Shown: positions 45,456 through 57,967, numbered from the stretch's first letter. The stretch is DNA of 64,000 nt from Cavia porcellus (GCF_034190915.1 NW_026947486.1:104143312-104207311); one strand, 5' to 3'. Notes: generated from the sequence alone by a model not told the origin. Program-made: numbers and translations.

Positions 45456-48400
45456 ATAATGGAGATGAAAAACCAAATACACAAAAGCACAATTACAACA
45501 GGGGACCTTAACCACCCATTGTCACAAAGAGATAGATCAACTAGACAAAAAGGCAGCAAAGAAGTAATAGAACTGAATCATATCTGTAAGCAAATGGACT
45601 TAGTAGATTTTAACAGAGTATTCCAGTCAACCACATCAGAATGTACATTCTTCTCACCTGCACATGGGACATTCTACAAAATAGACCATATAATAACCCA
45701 TAAAACATTCTTAAGTAAATGCAAAAGAATTGAAATTATCTCATATATATTATCTGACCATAGTGCACTGAAATTGGAAATCAATAGCAAAAGAAATTGC
45801 AAAACCTGTATAAACACATGGAAATTAAATAACTTTCTGAACAACCAGTGGGTTACAAATGAAATTAAAGTAGAAATAAAAAAATAATTACAACTCAATG
45901 AGATATGGAGACAACATACGGTAATCTGTGGAATGCAATGAAAGCAGTTCTGAGGGAAATATATAGCAACAAATTGTCATATCAAGAAAACAGATCGAGC
46001 ACAAATAAACAACTTAATGCTACATCTCAAGCTTCTAGAAAAAGAAGAGCAAATTAAACCCAAAGCTCATAGAAGAGAGGAAATTGTAAAGATTAGAGCA
46101 GAAATTAACGCAATTGAAACTAAAAAAATAATGACAAGAAGAATTAATGAATCCAAAAGCTGGTTTTTTGAGAGAATAAACAAAATTGATAAACCTCAGG
46201 CTACCCTTAACAAGAAAAACAATGAAAAAATCCCAAATTCACGTAGTAAAGACTGAAAAGAAGGAAATTACTTCAGATGCCATGGAAATTCAAAAGATTA
46301 TGAATACCTATTTTGAATATTATGGAATCCACACAGAAAATAGGCAGATTTCTAGAGACATATGAACTACCAAAGCTCAATCAAGAAGATATAGCTATTT
46401 TGAATAACTCAATATCAGCTATTGAAACTGAAAATACGATTAAAAACTTACCAACAATGAAAAGCCCAGGTCCTGCTGGATTCATGACTGAATTCTACAA
46501 GAAATTTAAAGATTTGATTCCAATACTCCTTAAACTCTTCAATGAAATTGAAAGGGAAGCAATCTTTCCTAAATCGTTCCTGGAGGCAAGTATTACTCTC
46601 ATACCAAAACCAGAGAAAGACCCAACCAAAAAGGAGAACTACAGGCCAATCTCACTAATGAACATTGATGCTAAGATTCTCAATAAAATACTGACAAATA
46701 GAAGGGAACAAATCATCAAGGAGATTATACATTATGATCAAGTGTTCATTCCAGGAATGCAGGGATAGTTTAACATACACAAATCAATAAATGTAATACA
46801 CCACATCAACAGAGCCAAAAAAAAAAAAACAAAAAAAACAAATGTTCATCTCAATAGATACAAAAAAAGCTTTAGATAAAGTCTGACTCTTGTTTATGAT
46901 AAAAAAAACCTTCATAAATTCAGAATAGATGGTGTCTACATCAATCTCATAAAGGCCATATATGACAAACCGATAGCCAACATTATGCTAAATGGACAAA
47001 ACCTGAAAGCCATCACTCTAAAGTCAGGAACAAGACAAGGATGTCCACTATCACCACTCCTATTTAATATAGTTCTGGAAATATTAGCCAGAGCAATCAG
47101 ACAAGAGAGAGAAATAAAAGGATTAAACATAAGAAAGAAGTTAAATTATCACTATTTGCAGATGACATGATACTCTATATAGAAGACCAAAAAAACTCCA
47201 TTAAAGACGATTAGAGGTAAATAAATTCAGCAGTGTAGCTGATATAAAATCAATGTTCAAAAACTAATACCATTCCTACACACAAACAAAAAACTCACCA
47301 AGAAAAATTATGAAACTATCACCTTTTACAATACATCTAAAAAATGAAATACTTAGGAATCAGTCTAATCAAGAATGTAAGAGACCTATATACTGAAAAT
47401 TATACTACTCCAATAAAGGAGATTTAAGAGGTTATTAGAAAATGGAAGGATATTCCTTGCTCTTGGTTAAGAAGAACCAACATTGTGAAAATGGCCATAC
47501 TCCCAAAACTGTTATACAGATGTAATGCAATCCCAATAAAAATACCAATAACATACCTTACAGATCTAGAGAAAACATTCCTAAAATTCATTTGGAAACA
47601 GAAGAAACCTAGAGTAGCAAAGGCAATTCTGGGCAACAAAGGCAAGACAGGAGGCATCTCGATTCCTGACTTCAAAAGATATTACAAAGCTACTGTGATA
47701 AAATCAGCATGGTACTGACAAAGAAACAGACCTGAGGATCAATGGAACAGATCAGAAAATGCGAACACAACTACAAAGACACTCGGCTACCTGATATTTA
47801 ACAAAGGGGCTAAACATGTTTACTGGAAGGAGGATAGCCTCTTTCATAAGTGGTGTTGGAAAAATTGGGTCTTCACATGCTGAAGACTGAAACTACACAC
47901 ATGCCTATCACCATACTCTAAACTAAAATCACAGTGGATCAAAGATGTAAATATTAAAACAAAAACACTAAATTTACTGGAACATAAGATAGAAGTCTGG
48001 GAGACATAGTGGTAGGCAGAGAATTCATTCACAAAATGCAAAATACGCAGGAAACTCTTTAAAGAATTAACAACTGGTACCTCATATTGTTAAAATTTTT
48101 TGCATGTCAAAGGAAATCACCAACAGAATGCAAAGAAACCCTACAGAATAGGAAAAAAAAAATTAACCAGCAGCCCCTCAGACAAAGGAGTTATATCTAA
48201 AACATATAAAGAATTAAAAGCATTAGGCCCTCAAAATCCAAAAACTCTCTCCAAAAATGAGCATCTGAGATGAACACACAGTCCTCAGATAAAGATATAC
48301 AAATGGCAAATAAATACATGAAGAAATATTCACCATCACTGGTCATTCGAGAAATGCAAATTAAAATAGTATTTAGATTTCATCTCACTCCAGAAAGAAT

Positions 48401-48752
48401 GGCTGCCATCAAGGAATCAACTGATAACAAATGTTGGCGATGCTGTGGGGAAAAAAGAACACTTCTCCTCAGAGTGAAGACTGGTGCAACCACTGTGGAA
48501 ATCAGTAGGGAGATTCCTCAGAAGACTAGAATTGGAAGTTCCATTCAATCCAGCTATTCCCCTCCTGGGTATTTTCCCAGAGAAAATGAAAATATATGTG
48601 CACCCATGTTTATAGCAGTACAATATGGAATAGCTAAATCTTTGAAACAGCCAAAACATCCATCAACCATAGAGCAGATGAAAAAGATGTGGTGGTTTTA
48701 TATAATGCAATATTACTCAGCAATAAAAAGGATGATCTTGAGGCCTCTATAG
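45456..48752 (+). pseudogene. L1-E ORF2, N-terminally deleted and broken
   Basis: It begins inside the endonuclease domain (MKNQIHKSTITTGDLNHPLS, equivalent to L1-B at about 19261), so the catalytic start is missing. Endonuclease end (SDHSALKLEINSK), RT fingers/palm ([37 protein letters not shown]), the FADD box at about 47150-47165 in another frame, and the C-terminal CGEKRTLLLR region are present across several frames. At least six frame changes or stops break it. Confidence 0.88.
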
Positions 48753-49187
48753 GCCATTGCAGGCAACTGGAGATTATCCTCATAAGTGAAATAAATAAGA
48801 ATCATATGTATAAATATCATATTGTCTCTCTTGTGTTAAAGTAATAAAAATTATAGGAATAATAAGATCTGAAATATGTAATAGCTATTGTAAAAAGAAG
48901 AACAGGAAAGAAAGTGCTCTAAAGATATAACTGCATGTAATATTAAGTGTGTAAGATAGATAACCATATTACTAAGTATTTCTTGGATCTTTGAACAGAA
49001 TGGCTTACATTCTCATTGTTTTGTTGTCCACTTTCTATGATTTAATTTTGGGATTTGAACAACTATTTCTAAGATGACAATATTTGATGTATCAACTCGT
49101 GATTTTTTAGCATTAATTTCTTTTGAAATTCTCTATTATTTGTACCCTTTTTTGTTTTGCTTTTTTTTTTTCTCTAAATAAAAAAAG
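48753..49187 (+). other. L1-E short 3'UTR
   Basis: About 435 bp. It matches the start and the end of the L1-B 3'UTR but lacks the roughly 1-kb module array between them: the join is at about 48840 (TTAAAGTAATAAAAATTATAGG). It ends in T-runs, CTCTAAATAAAAAAA and no long tail. Confidence 0.75.
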
Positions 49188-52100
49188 CCTCAAGTTTATC
49201 CTTCTGCATGTCTGGCTAGTACTCCATAATATAAATACCATATTGCTTCTATCCATTTCATAGTTGATTGATATTTGGATAGTTTCCATGATCTAGCTAC
49301 TACAAGTTGTGCTGCAATAAACATGGGTGCACTTATATTGCTGTGGTATGATGTTTTTAATTTTTGGGGGGGTAATAACCAGAAGAGGAATAGCTAAATT
49401 GAATGGGACCTCCAATCATAGTTTTTGAGGAATCTTCATAGTGATTTCCAGAGTGGTTGGCCATTCTACACTCATGCCAGTAGTGGAGAAGTGTTCCTTT
49501 TTCCCTGATGCCCTGCCAGCATTTGTTAGTGTTGATTTCTTGATGATAGTTATTCTTTCTGAAATCTCAGAGTAGTTTTATTTGCATTTCTTGAATGATC
49601 AGTGATATATAACATTTTTTCATATATTTATTTGCCATTTGTATATCGTCATCTGAGAAGTGGATAGTCATCTCACATGCCCATATGTGGATTGGGTCTT
49701 TGATTTTGGGGGACCTTACATTTTCCAATTCTTTTTATGTTCTGGATATAAACCCTTTGTCTGAGGGTGAGTTGGCTAAATTTTTTTTCCCATTTTATGG
49801 GTTTTCTTTTCACTCTGATGGTGATTTATTTTGAAGTGCAAAAAGGTTTTAATAAGATGAGATTCCAATTGTTGATTCTTCAAAGTACTTCCGTGAAGTT
49901 TGGATTTTGTTTATGAATTTTTTACCTGCCTCTATATGTTCAAGATTCCTACTTACCTTGTCTTCAAGTATATTTCAGATTTCTGTTCTAATATTTAGAT
50001 TTATGATCCATTTTGGCTTTAGTACATAGTGATAGATGAGTATCTAGTTTTAGGTTTTTACATGAAAAGCCAACTTTTCCAGCACCATTTATTAAAGAGG
50101 CTATCTTTCTTCCAGTGTATATGTTTGCCCTGTTTTTCAAAGGTAAGGTGGCTGAGTGTCTTTGTAGTTGGGTCTGCCTCTTTTAATCTGCCTCCCTGAT
50201 CCTCAGGTCTGTTTTTCTTTGTTTTTTTTTTTTTTTTTTTTTTGTTGTTGTTTTACCAATACCATGCTGATTTTATCACAGTAAATTTGTAGTGTAATTT
50301 CAACTCTGGGATCATTATGCCTGCTGCCTTTTCTTTGTTGCCCAAGATTGCCTTTGCTACTCTAGGTTTCTTCTGTCTCCAAATGAATTTTAAGAGTGTT
50401 TTCTCTAGATATGTAAGGTATGTTATTGGTATTTTTATTGGGATTGTATCACATCTATATAACAGTTTTGGGAATATGGCCATTTTCACAGTGTTGCTTC
50501 CTCCTCACCAAGAGCAAGGAAGATCCTTCCATTTTCTAATATTCTCTTTAATCTCCTTGTTTAGTGTAGCATATTTTTTAGCATACAGGTCTTTTACATT
50601 CTCAGTTAGGTTGATTTGTAAGTATTTCATTTTTAGATGCTATTGTGAAGTACAATATTTGCATAATTTCTCTTTCAGTGAGTTTTCTGTTTGTGTACAA
50701 GAATGCTATTGATTTTTAAGTGTTGACTTTGCATTCAGCTACACCACTGAATTTGCTTATGAACTCTAAGTAGTCTTTTGGAAGTTTGGGGATCTTCTAT
50801 ATAGAGTATCATGCCATCTGCAAATAATGATAATTTAACTCTTTCCTTTCTTATCCTTATTTCTTTGTCTGTCTTATCTAATTACTCTGAATAATGTTTC
50901 CAGAACTATATTGAGTACTAGTGATGTTAGGGGACCTCTTTGTCTTGTTCCTGATTTCAGAGTGTGGGCTTTCATTTTTTGTTCATTTAGTATAATGTTG
51001 ATTGTTTGCTTGTCATAGATGGCATTAGAGGTTCTGATTTTCTGTGGGGTTTGTATCATGAATATGTGCTGAAATTTATCAAAGATTTTTCTGTTTCTAT
51101 TGATGTGACATTATGATTTTTGTCTTTGACTCTGTTAATACAGTGTATTATGTTTATTGATTTGCATATGTCGAACCATCCCAGAATTCCTTGGTTGAAT
51201 TCCAGTAGATCATGTGGTATAATCTTGATGATTTACTGCATTCTATTTGTAGTATTTTATTGAAGATTTTTGCATCTATGTTCATTAGTGAGTTTGGCAT
51301 ATTCTTTTGAGACTTTGGTTTTATTCTCAGATTAATACTTGTTTCAAGGAGTTAGAGAGAATTGCTTCCCTTTCAATTTCATTGAAGTGTTTGAGGAATG
51401 TTGGCATTAAGTCTTCTCTAAATTTGTTGTAGAATTCTTCTATGGATCTATAAGGATCTGAGTTGGTAAATTTTTAATTATATTTTAAATTGCAGTAATT
51501 GGTATTGCATTATTCAAAAATTTTATATCTTCTTTATTCAGCTTTGATAATTCATACATTTCTCAGAATAAGTACATTTCTTCTCTATAAAGTAAAGATT
51601 TTTGAGTTACCTATTGATGATCTTGTAAATTTCCCCAGAATCTGTAGTGATTTCTCCTTTTCAGTCCTCTAGCATGAATTTGAGTTTTTCTTTCCTTTTA
51701 TTGATAACATTGGCTAGTGATTTATTATTTTTTTCATTATTTTAAAGAACCAACTCTTGATTTATTAGTTCTTTGTATTATTTTCTGAGTCTCAGTTGTG
51801 TTAATTTCTGCTTTGACCTTTATGATTTTTTCCCTTCTTTGTGCTTGGGACTTGACTTGCTCTTCTTTTTCTAGCAGCTTGAGGTATAGCATTAGGTTGT
51901 TTATCTGTTCTCATTCTATTTTCCTGATTTGAGAACTCACTGCTATTTATTTCCCTCTTAGAAAGGCTATCATTGCATCACACAGTCTCTATTATGTTGT
52001 ATTTGCGTTTTCATTTGATTGTACATATTGTCTATTTTCTTTTTTAACTTCGTCTGTGACTCATTGGTTGTTCATAAGGGTTTAATTCCCATGTGTTTCT

Positions 52101-52207
52101 GTATTTTTTGCAGATTCTTTTGCCATTTATTTCCAATTTCAGCGTACAATGGTTGGATAATATGCATGGGATTATTTCAATTCCTTTGCTTTTATGTATT
52201 TACTTTG

Positions 52208-52350
52208 TGTTTTTTTGAGACTGGGTCTCACTATGCATTTCAGGCTGGCCTTGAGCTCACTTTGTAGCCCAGACTGGTCATGAACTCCAAATAATGCTCC
52301 TACCTTTGCCTCCCAAGTCCTAGGATTACAGGCATGTGCTACCACATCTG
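52208..52350 (-). mobile_element. B1-like SINE in L1-F
   Basis: 'tttttttgagactgggtctcac' through 'aggctggccttgagctcactttgtagcccagactgg' to 'taggattacaggcatgtgctaccaca'. A short duplication (TTACTTT) may flank it. Confidence 0.88.
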
Positions 52351-52372
52351 ATTACTTTTATTTAAGCATTTT

Positions 52373-52478
52373 TTTTTTTTTTGTCTTTTTCATTTTTATC
52401 GGTACCAGGGATTGAACTCACGACCGCCTGCTTGCAAGGCAGGTGCTTATGCCACTGAGCTAAGTCCCCAGCCCCCTC
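52373..52478 (-). mobile_element. ID-like SINE in L1-F, with target-site duplication
   Basis: TTTAAGCATTTT flanks it at 52361-52372 and 52479-52490. The minus strand reads GGGGCTGGGGACTTAGCTCA (A box) and GAGTTCAATCCC (B box), then an A-rich tail. The best-preserved ID copy in the window, so relatively recent. Confidence 0.92.
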
Positions 52479-53214
52479 TTTAAGCATTTTCTATGGTATG
52501 ATTATATGATGTGTTTTAGAGAACGTCCTATGTGCAGCCGAGGAGAATGTATATTCTTGTGTTGTTGGATGGAAAACTCTGTAAACATCTATTAAATCCA
52601 TTTGTTCACATGTTTGATTCAGTTCTCTTATTTCTTTGCTAACTTTTTTCTAGTTGATCTATCTCTGTGACAATGGGGCATTATGGTTCCACATTACAGT
52701 TGTGTTATTGCATATTTGATTTTTCATGTCTATTAATATTTGTCTTTTGTAGCTGGATACTCACATACTTGATGCATATATATTTATGATTATTATCTTT
52801 TCCCCTGACAAGTGTGTAGTGACTTTCTTTTATTCTTTTGATCATTCTTGATTTGAAGTTCATATTACCTGCAAACAGAATGCTAACGTTGCTTTTTTTC
52901 TTGGTTCCTGTTGCATGGAATATTGTTTTCCATCCTTTGGCTCTCAGTCTATGAGTTTCCTTTTGAGTCAAATGTGTTTCTTGTGTACAGCATGTCATTG
53001 AATCCTATTTCTTAATTTATTTTGGCAATTTGTTTCTTTTGATTGGTGAATTGAGGCCATTTACATTGATGTTTATAGCTGATATGTATTGGCTTATCTT
53101 TTTCATGTTATTTCCGTGTTGTTGATTTCTTGATTTTCTCATTTGTTTAATTGCCTGTCTTGCTTTGTGCTTTATTTCTGTTAATTTTGGTCATTTTTGT
53201 GTTCATCTAGAATA

Positions 53215-54695
53215 TCTTTCAGTACTCTATCTAGGATTGGTTTAGTAGACATGAATTTTTCCAGTTCTTTTTTCTCATGAAATTATCTTATTTCTCCATT
53301 ATTTTTGAAAAAGAGTTTTGCATATTACATCAATCTGGGAAGTTGTTTCTTTCAGGACTTGAAATATTTTACTCCAAGCTCTTCTTTTTTGAAAACTTTT
53401 TTATTTCACAGAGATTAAGATAAAAGAGGACATAACAAAGCAGATCAGAACAGGACAATTTAAGCAACACAGTATTTCAGCACAAGACAACCCAATACAA
53501 CAGTAGCTACCATAATGTCTCTTTCCTTGAAATAAATGAGCATACTTTCATACACAATAGTATCAAACATAACAAAATAATATAAAACCATTAAAGAGAA
53601 TGAAAGTATTACAGGGCATACAGAACCAAATGACAGAAAATGAACTATGGTTACTATATTATCTCATTGTTCATAAAAATTTTTTATACTACCATACATA
53701 GTAAAATCCAATAAGATACAACATGATAAAACCAATGGAAATAGAAGAATAAAAATATGGTAGGACTTCAAAACAAGATGATATTATCAGCAGTGGATAT
53801 TGTAATGTCTCGCTGTCTTCAAAATAGCTGTTCATACCATCACAGATAATAAAATCAAACAACTTCCAAGCTCTTCTTGACTTGAGGATTTGTCTTGAGA
53901 AGTCAATTGTGATTCTAATGGCTTTCCTCAGTAGGTGATCTGTTTGTTTTCTTTAATAGCATTTAATATTCTGTTTTTGTGTTGAATTTATGGGATGTTG
54001 ATTATTATATGTGTGGGTGTAGATTTATTTTGCTTATGGCTGTTTTGGAGTTTTGTATGCCTCATTTATCTGTACATAAGATTCTGTTCCCATGTTTGGG
54101 AGATTTTCTGCTATGACTTCTGCAAATACTGTTTTTATGTCATTTGAGTTGACTCTTACTTTTTCTTGACACCTATCTGTTTTATATTGTTTATCTTTAT
54201 TAGATCTTGGGGCTTTTGAATTATTTCATTGTCCCTTTTTAAAAATAGATCTTTCCTTTCAAGATTGCAAGCCATGATTCTGTCCTCAGGTCTTAAAGTC
54301 TATCTTCAGATTTGTTAAAGGAGATTTGCCAGCTTTCAATAAAAATTTTAATTAAATGGATATCACTTTGCATCTGTTTCATGCATTCTATTTGTTTCCT
54401 ATATTGCTCATTCAAGGTTTCCATCATTTTTGTATGCTCCAGTATTTTTTTATCTGTGACTTCTCTAGTGATGCTGAAAAATTCTTTCATTAAAGTTGTC
54501 ATTATTTGCCTGAGAGATTATTTCTGATCTGATTTCCTCTATAGCCCCATGGTTTTGTTTACTTCGTTTGCTATCTTTTCAGAAATTCCAGGTATGTGAC
54601 TTCATGTGTCCTCTATTTCAGTTTCTCCTGTACTTGTGCCAGGTTGTCTGGTGATTTTACTTTGCATTTTGCTTTTTGTTTTGTCATTTTCACCT
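53215..54695 (-). pseudogene. L1-F ORF1, broken
   Basis: An antisense open frame at 54293-54502 shows the coiled coil (SITREVTDKKILEHTKMMETLNEQYRKQIECMKQMQSDI), homologous to the ORF1 of L1-B and L1-E. A 478-bp insertion at 53387-53864 splits the C-terminal half; other shifts are present. Confidence 0.82.
53387..53864 (-). mobile_element. L1 3'UTR-only insertion with early 3' end
   Basis: TCCAAGCTCTTCTT flanks it at 53373-53386 and 53865-53878. On the minus strand it starts in the first module of the long L1 3'UTR (equivalent to about 26135) and ends not at the usual L1 terminus but in mid-3'UTR (after CTCTTTTATCTTAATCTC, equivalent to about 26585), followed by TGTGAAATAAAAAAG and a short A stretch. 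The transcript therefore ended about 850 bp early. Confidence 0.85.
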
Positions 54696-54699
54696 CTTG

Positions 54700-55436
54700 G
54701 TTAAGATTTAGATCTTTTCAATCCAATCAGTTACAACTGCCCATCATGTGTGTCTTAGAGTCCTACTGTCTGGATGACATTCACCCAGTTGCTCTTTCTG
54801 TGGTGTAGGGGAGGAGCCAGTCAGCTAAATTCCTCCTATGGGGTCAGTTAAGTGAGTCCTGGTTTCTTCTGGGCTGACTAGCCTAGGAGTACTGATGTGT
54901 CCAACCATCAGCTCATATTGTTACTGTGACTTAAGACCTTTCCATGTCTTCAGACCTGTCTGTCCATGGTGTGCACCCTAGCTGGGGACCTAATGTATCA
55001 CTGGGAGTCTTACAGGACCAGCTGTGTTCCTCTAGGTAGAAGGAGGGCTCACCTGTGCTCTCATTGGCCTGCCATAATTCTCTGGTAAGGGAAGAACTCA
55101 CCTGTGCTCTCTCCAGCCTGCCACAGTCTTATGGGAGGGGTTGTTGAGGATTCTGCAAGACCATGAAGATCATGTAGGTTGGAGAAGGTGTCACTGGGTC
55201 TCCTTCCTGCTCATCATGGTCCTCTGGGTTGGTGAAGTGCTCACCTATTCTTTTGTGGGACTTTTGAAGTCTTTCTGGTTGGAGGAGAGTCACTGAATCT
55301 CCTTCCAGCTGCTGAGTTACTTCTTGTGTTTAAGGGATTGTTTATTCTCCCACTGGCCCACTGATCTCTGGGCGGATAGTGTGGTCATCAGGACTCCCAC
55401 AGCCCTTCTGAGGTGCTCTGAGTGGGCAAGAACACA
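54700..55436 (-). promoter_or_regulatory. L1-F 5'UTR with irregular tandem repeats
   Basis: CTCACCTGTGCTCTC recurs at 55048 and 55097, with a diverged copy at 55240. GTCACTGGGTCTCCTTCC recurs at 55190 and 55289 (99 bp apart), with a weaker copy near 54992. The array is a decayed set of roughly 50/100-bp units, different from the monomers of L1-B and L1-E. Confidence 0.6.
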
Positions 55437-55675
55437 ATTTAAAATGGACCAAAAATTTGGGTAAATATTTATCCAAGGAAAGTGTACAAGTCACCAATAG
55501 TCCCTGGAAAAGATATTTGATATTATTAGCTATTAAAGAAATACAAATCAAAGCAATAATGGGACATGGCTTCACCTAACTAGGATGACCAGATAAATAA
55601 CAAATGGTGGCCAGAGTATGAAAAAAAAATAGGACTTGTGTAAACTCCTGGTGCAAATGTAAACTGGTGCAGCCT
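55437..55675 (+). mobile_element. Ancient L1 ORF2 C-terminal fragment
   Basis: 'aaaatggaccaaaaatttgggtaaatatttatccaagg', 'agaaatacaaatcaaagcaataatgggacatggcttcacc' and 'ggtgcaaatgtaaactggtgcagcc' match the end of L1M ORF2. Confidence 0.8.
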
Positions 55676-55975
55676 AGAGCCCATGACAATGTCTCATGTA
55701 AGTCTATTTCAAAGATCTTTATTTGGAAGACTGAAGGTCAGTGCTGGAAGCTAAAAAGTTGGTATCAGTCAGACGAAGTATCTGTGCTATCAGGCTGAGG
55801 ATGGATCTGCACAGGAGCCAGAAAGTGACACTCAACGTAAGGACCAGAGCTGCCCTGAAAAAAACTGCAGCCATCCTCAACAACAGCAAGATCCCAAGTT
55901 CCTCCCATGAGAATAACCGAGTTCATATCAGGAAACAAGGTTGACAAGCTCCTCCAGGAGAATCAACAGCCCCAC
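55676..55975 (-). mobile_element. Solo LTR family fragment, copy 4
   Basis: 'agagcccatgacaatgtctcatg', 'aaggtcagtgctggaagctaaaaag', 'gaaagtgacactcaacgtaaggaccagagctgccctgaaaa' and 'aagctcctccaggagaatcaacagc' match the middle of the LTRs at 31353, 44627 and 58500. It is truncated at both ends and the most diverged copy. Confidence 0.75.
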
Positions 55976-56065
55976 ATCTTCCCTTCAAGTTTGTCTTGCA
56001 CATTTTTAAAAGTTGAGATTAAATCTATATATCAGAAACATAACTTAAAGTATATATTTCAGTAC

Positions 56066-56168
56066 TTTTTTTTGTGTGTGTATGTGCATTTTGGTTTTTG
56101 ACATTGGGTATTGAACCCAGAACCTCATGCATGCTAAGCATGTGTTCTGCCAAGTTTTCACCCCAACT
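56066..56168 (-). mobile_element. ID-like SINE
   Basis: 'ttttttttgtgtgtgtatgtg' followed by 'attgggtattgaacccagaacctcatgcatgctaagcatgtgttctgccaagttttcaccccaa' is a decayed reverse-complement ID. Confidence 0.7.
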
Positions 56169-56389
56169 CCTATTCAGTAGTTTCCAGTATACTCACAAGA
56201 TTATGCCTGCATCAGCACTATATAATTGCTGATATTCATCACCATGGATGAAACACAGTATGTACTAGAAATTTTTCACTATTTTACATTCCCTCCTCTT
56301 CCTTAACCCTAGCAACCAGTAGTACCTTCATGGTGCATTATCAGAGCAAACTGATGATGGAAAAGAAGGAAAAGCAAATGACCATGTAC

Positions 56390-57258
56390 ATACTTCTGAA
56401 AAGAGTGTCACCTCCTCAAGAAGAGCCTTAAGCAGGCCCTTTAGCAGACAACTGAGGAAGAAGGCTTTGTCATCACAAGAGATGACAGCTCCATCCATCC
56501 TATTGCTTTGAAAACTTTCCTGTGGAACAAGATGTGGAAAGACACTGGTACAGATATTCTCAGCTCTGCATTTATTCAGGCTAACATGTGTCTTTATGCT
56601 TGGTATTTAACCAAAGTATTTTTGGTTTATGAAAAAAAACAATTTAGAATAGCAAAAAGCTTATAGAATAAGAATATGAACGCATAGTATTGTTGTAAAC
56701 CTGCAGTTTATTGTGTTTTAAGCTAAGTGTTGATACGAGTCAGTAATCTAAAATATCTCTAAAATTTATAAAGTAAAAATACTATAATAAACTAATTTAT
56801 TCATGAATAAATTAAAATATTGCATCAATTCAGTGTATTCTAAGTGTATGGTTGTACAAAGTCTACACTGGTGTATACACAGTCATGTTCCAGGGCTTCA
56901 CATTCTCACCCATTCACTCACTGCCTCTCCTAGAGCAATTTCTAGTCCTCAAAGCTATGCTTATGGTAGGTATCCTACACTAGTATACCATTTTTAATGT
57001 TTTATTGTACTTTCCTATGCTTTTTAATGATTAGATACATTCATATACACAAATCCTCATAACTGTGCTGCAATTGCATACAGTATTCAATAGAGTAACG
57101 TGTGTGGGTAGGTAGACCTTGCCACATTGTGTAGATATGATATATACTACACTAGCTAGAGTTGTGTAAGTGCACTCTAATGTGTTCATACAGGGATAAT
57201 ATTATCTAATGATACATTGCCCAGAAGATATTCCCACTGTTAAGTGATACATCGTTGT
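56390..57258 (+). mobile_element. Tigger2-type DNA transposon, 3' region
   Basis: The coding end of a pogo-class transposase is visible as 'cctcaagaagagcc', 'gtcatcacaagagatgacagctcc' and 'cctgtggaacaagatgtgg'. The 3'UTR ('aagcttatagaataagaatatg', 'gtgttttaagctaagtgttgatacgagtcag', 'cttcacattctcacccattcactcact') and a right end 'ttaagtgatacatcg' near the inverted terminus follow. No open transposase frame remains. Confidence 0.78.
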
Positions 57259-57965
57259 CTTTCTTCTCTGTCCGGCTTCATAGATTTTCACCCTATTCAT
57301 ACGCAATTTAGTGTTCAGCAGCACTCTTAATGGACCCTCAAGAAAATTGATGTAGTTCTTTCTCTTGAAAGTCCCATCATCTCCAGTATTCTCTGCAAAT
57401 ACTAATCATTTTAGTGTCTTTACACTCTAATTTCTTTTTCTCCATCTATGTGAGAGTACCAGGCTCCACTTGAGATCCTCCTCTCTGTGTCGTGGTCCTG
57501 GAAACACCCATTTATAGAAACCTAAGGCAATTGCAGGTTTTTGTCTCAGGTTCTTGGTTGCCTGTTGGCCTATGTGTGAAAGAAATTATTTCAAATATTT
57601 TCTCTTCTATTTGTCTATCTTAGAAGGAAAAACATCATATCAATTACTGTTGTGAATTTAAATTTAATTTTCCAATTTTTAAATTTCATTTGATTAAGTA
57701 CATGGCAGTTAGTTTTCTAATCAAATGTAGTAGGATTGTAATTTATGACTTCTTTGTCTGTTTCATATTATGATTTAGTTTAAAAACAAGATTTCTTTCT
57801 CCTTCTGGATCATTATGGAGACAAACACATAGTTTTACTCTAATTAGTATTAACCAGAAAAATAAACATGTTCAGGACATTGTGATAGTCATTTTGTCTG
57901 CACAGAAACACAAGGGAAACAAAAGATACAGGATGCTAATAGATATTCCCAATACATTAGTTAAA
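57259..57965. other. Unassigned sequence
   Basis: No gene or named repeat recognised; A/T-rich. Confidence 0.45.
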
Positions 57966-57967
57966 AT

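Larger units (their letters stand above)
42990..49187 (+). mobile_element. L1-E: long defective L1, older subfamily
   Basis: Monomeric 5' end (42990-43345), 5'UTR (to about 43890), partial ORF1 (to about 45455, including an LTR insertion), ORF2 lacking its N-terminus (about 45456-48752), a 435-bp 3'UTR and a short A-rich end. Without the LTR it is about 5.4 kb. It abuts L1-F tail to tail at 49187/49188. No matching target-site duplication was found. Confidence 0.85.
49188..53115 (-). pseudogene. L1-F ORF2, broken
   Basis: Antisense frames give the endonuclease block (CCTQETHLTQK at about 52960-52995), part of the RT region ([12 protein letters not shown] at about 50940), and the later [19 protein letters not shown] block (50253-50489). 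Many shifts, a 22-T tract at about 50221-50242 and two SINE insertions disrupt it. Its 3' end stops at the equivalent of the last few codons. Confidence 0.85.
49188..55436 (-). mobile_element. L1-F: long defective L1, minus strand
   Basis: Reading right to left: repetitive 5'UTR (about 54700-55436), ORF1 (about 53215-54695) and ORF2 (49188-53115), which stops abruptly at its last codons without a 3'UTR. It carries a B1 (52208-52350), an ID (52373-52478) and an L1 3'UTR insertion (53387-53864). The right flank is ancient L1M, into which it appears to have inserted. Confidence 0.85.
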
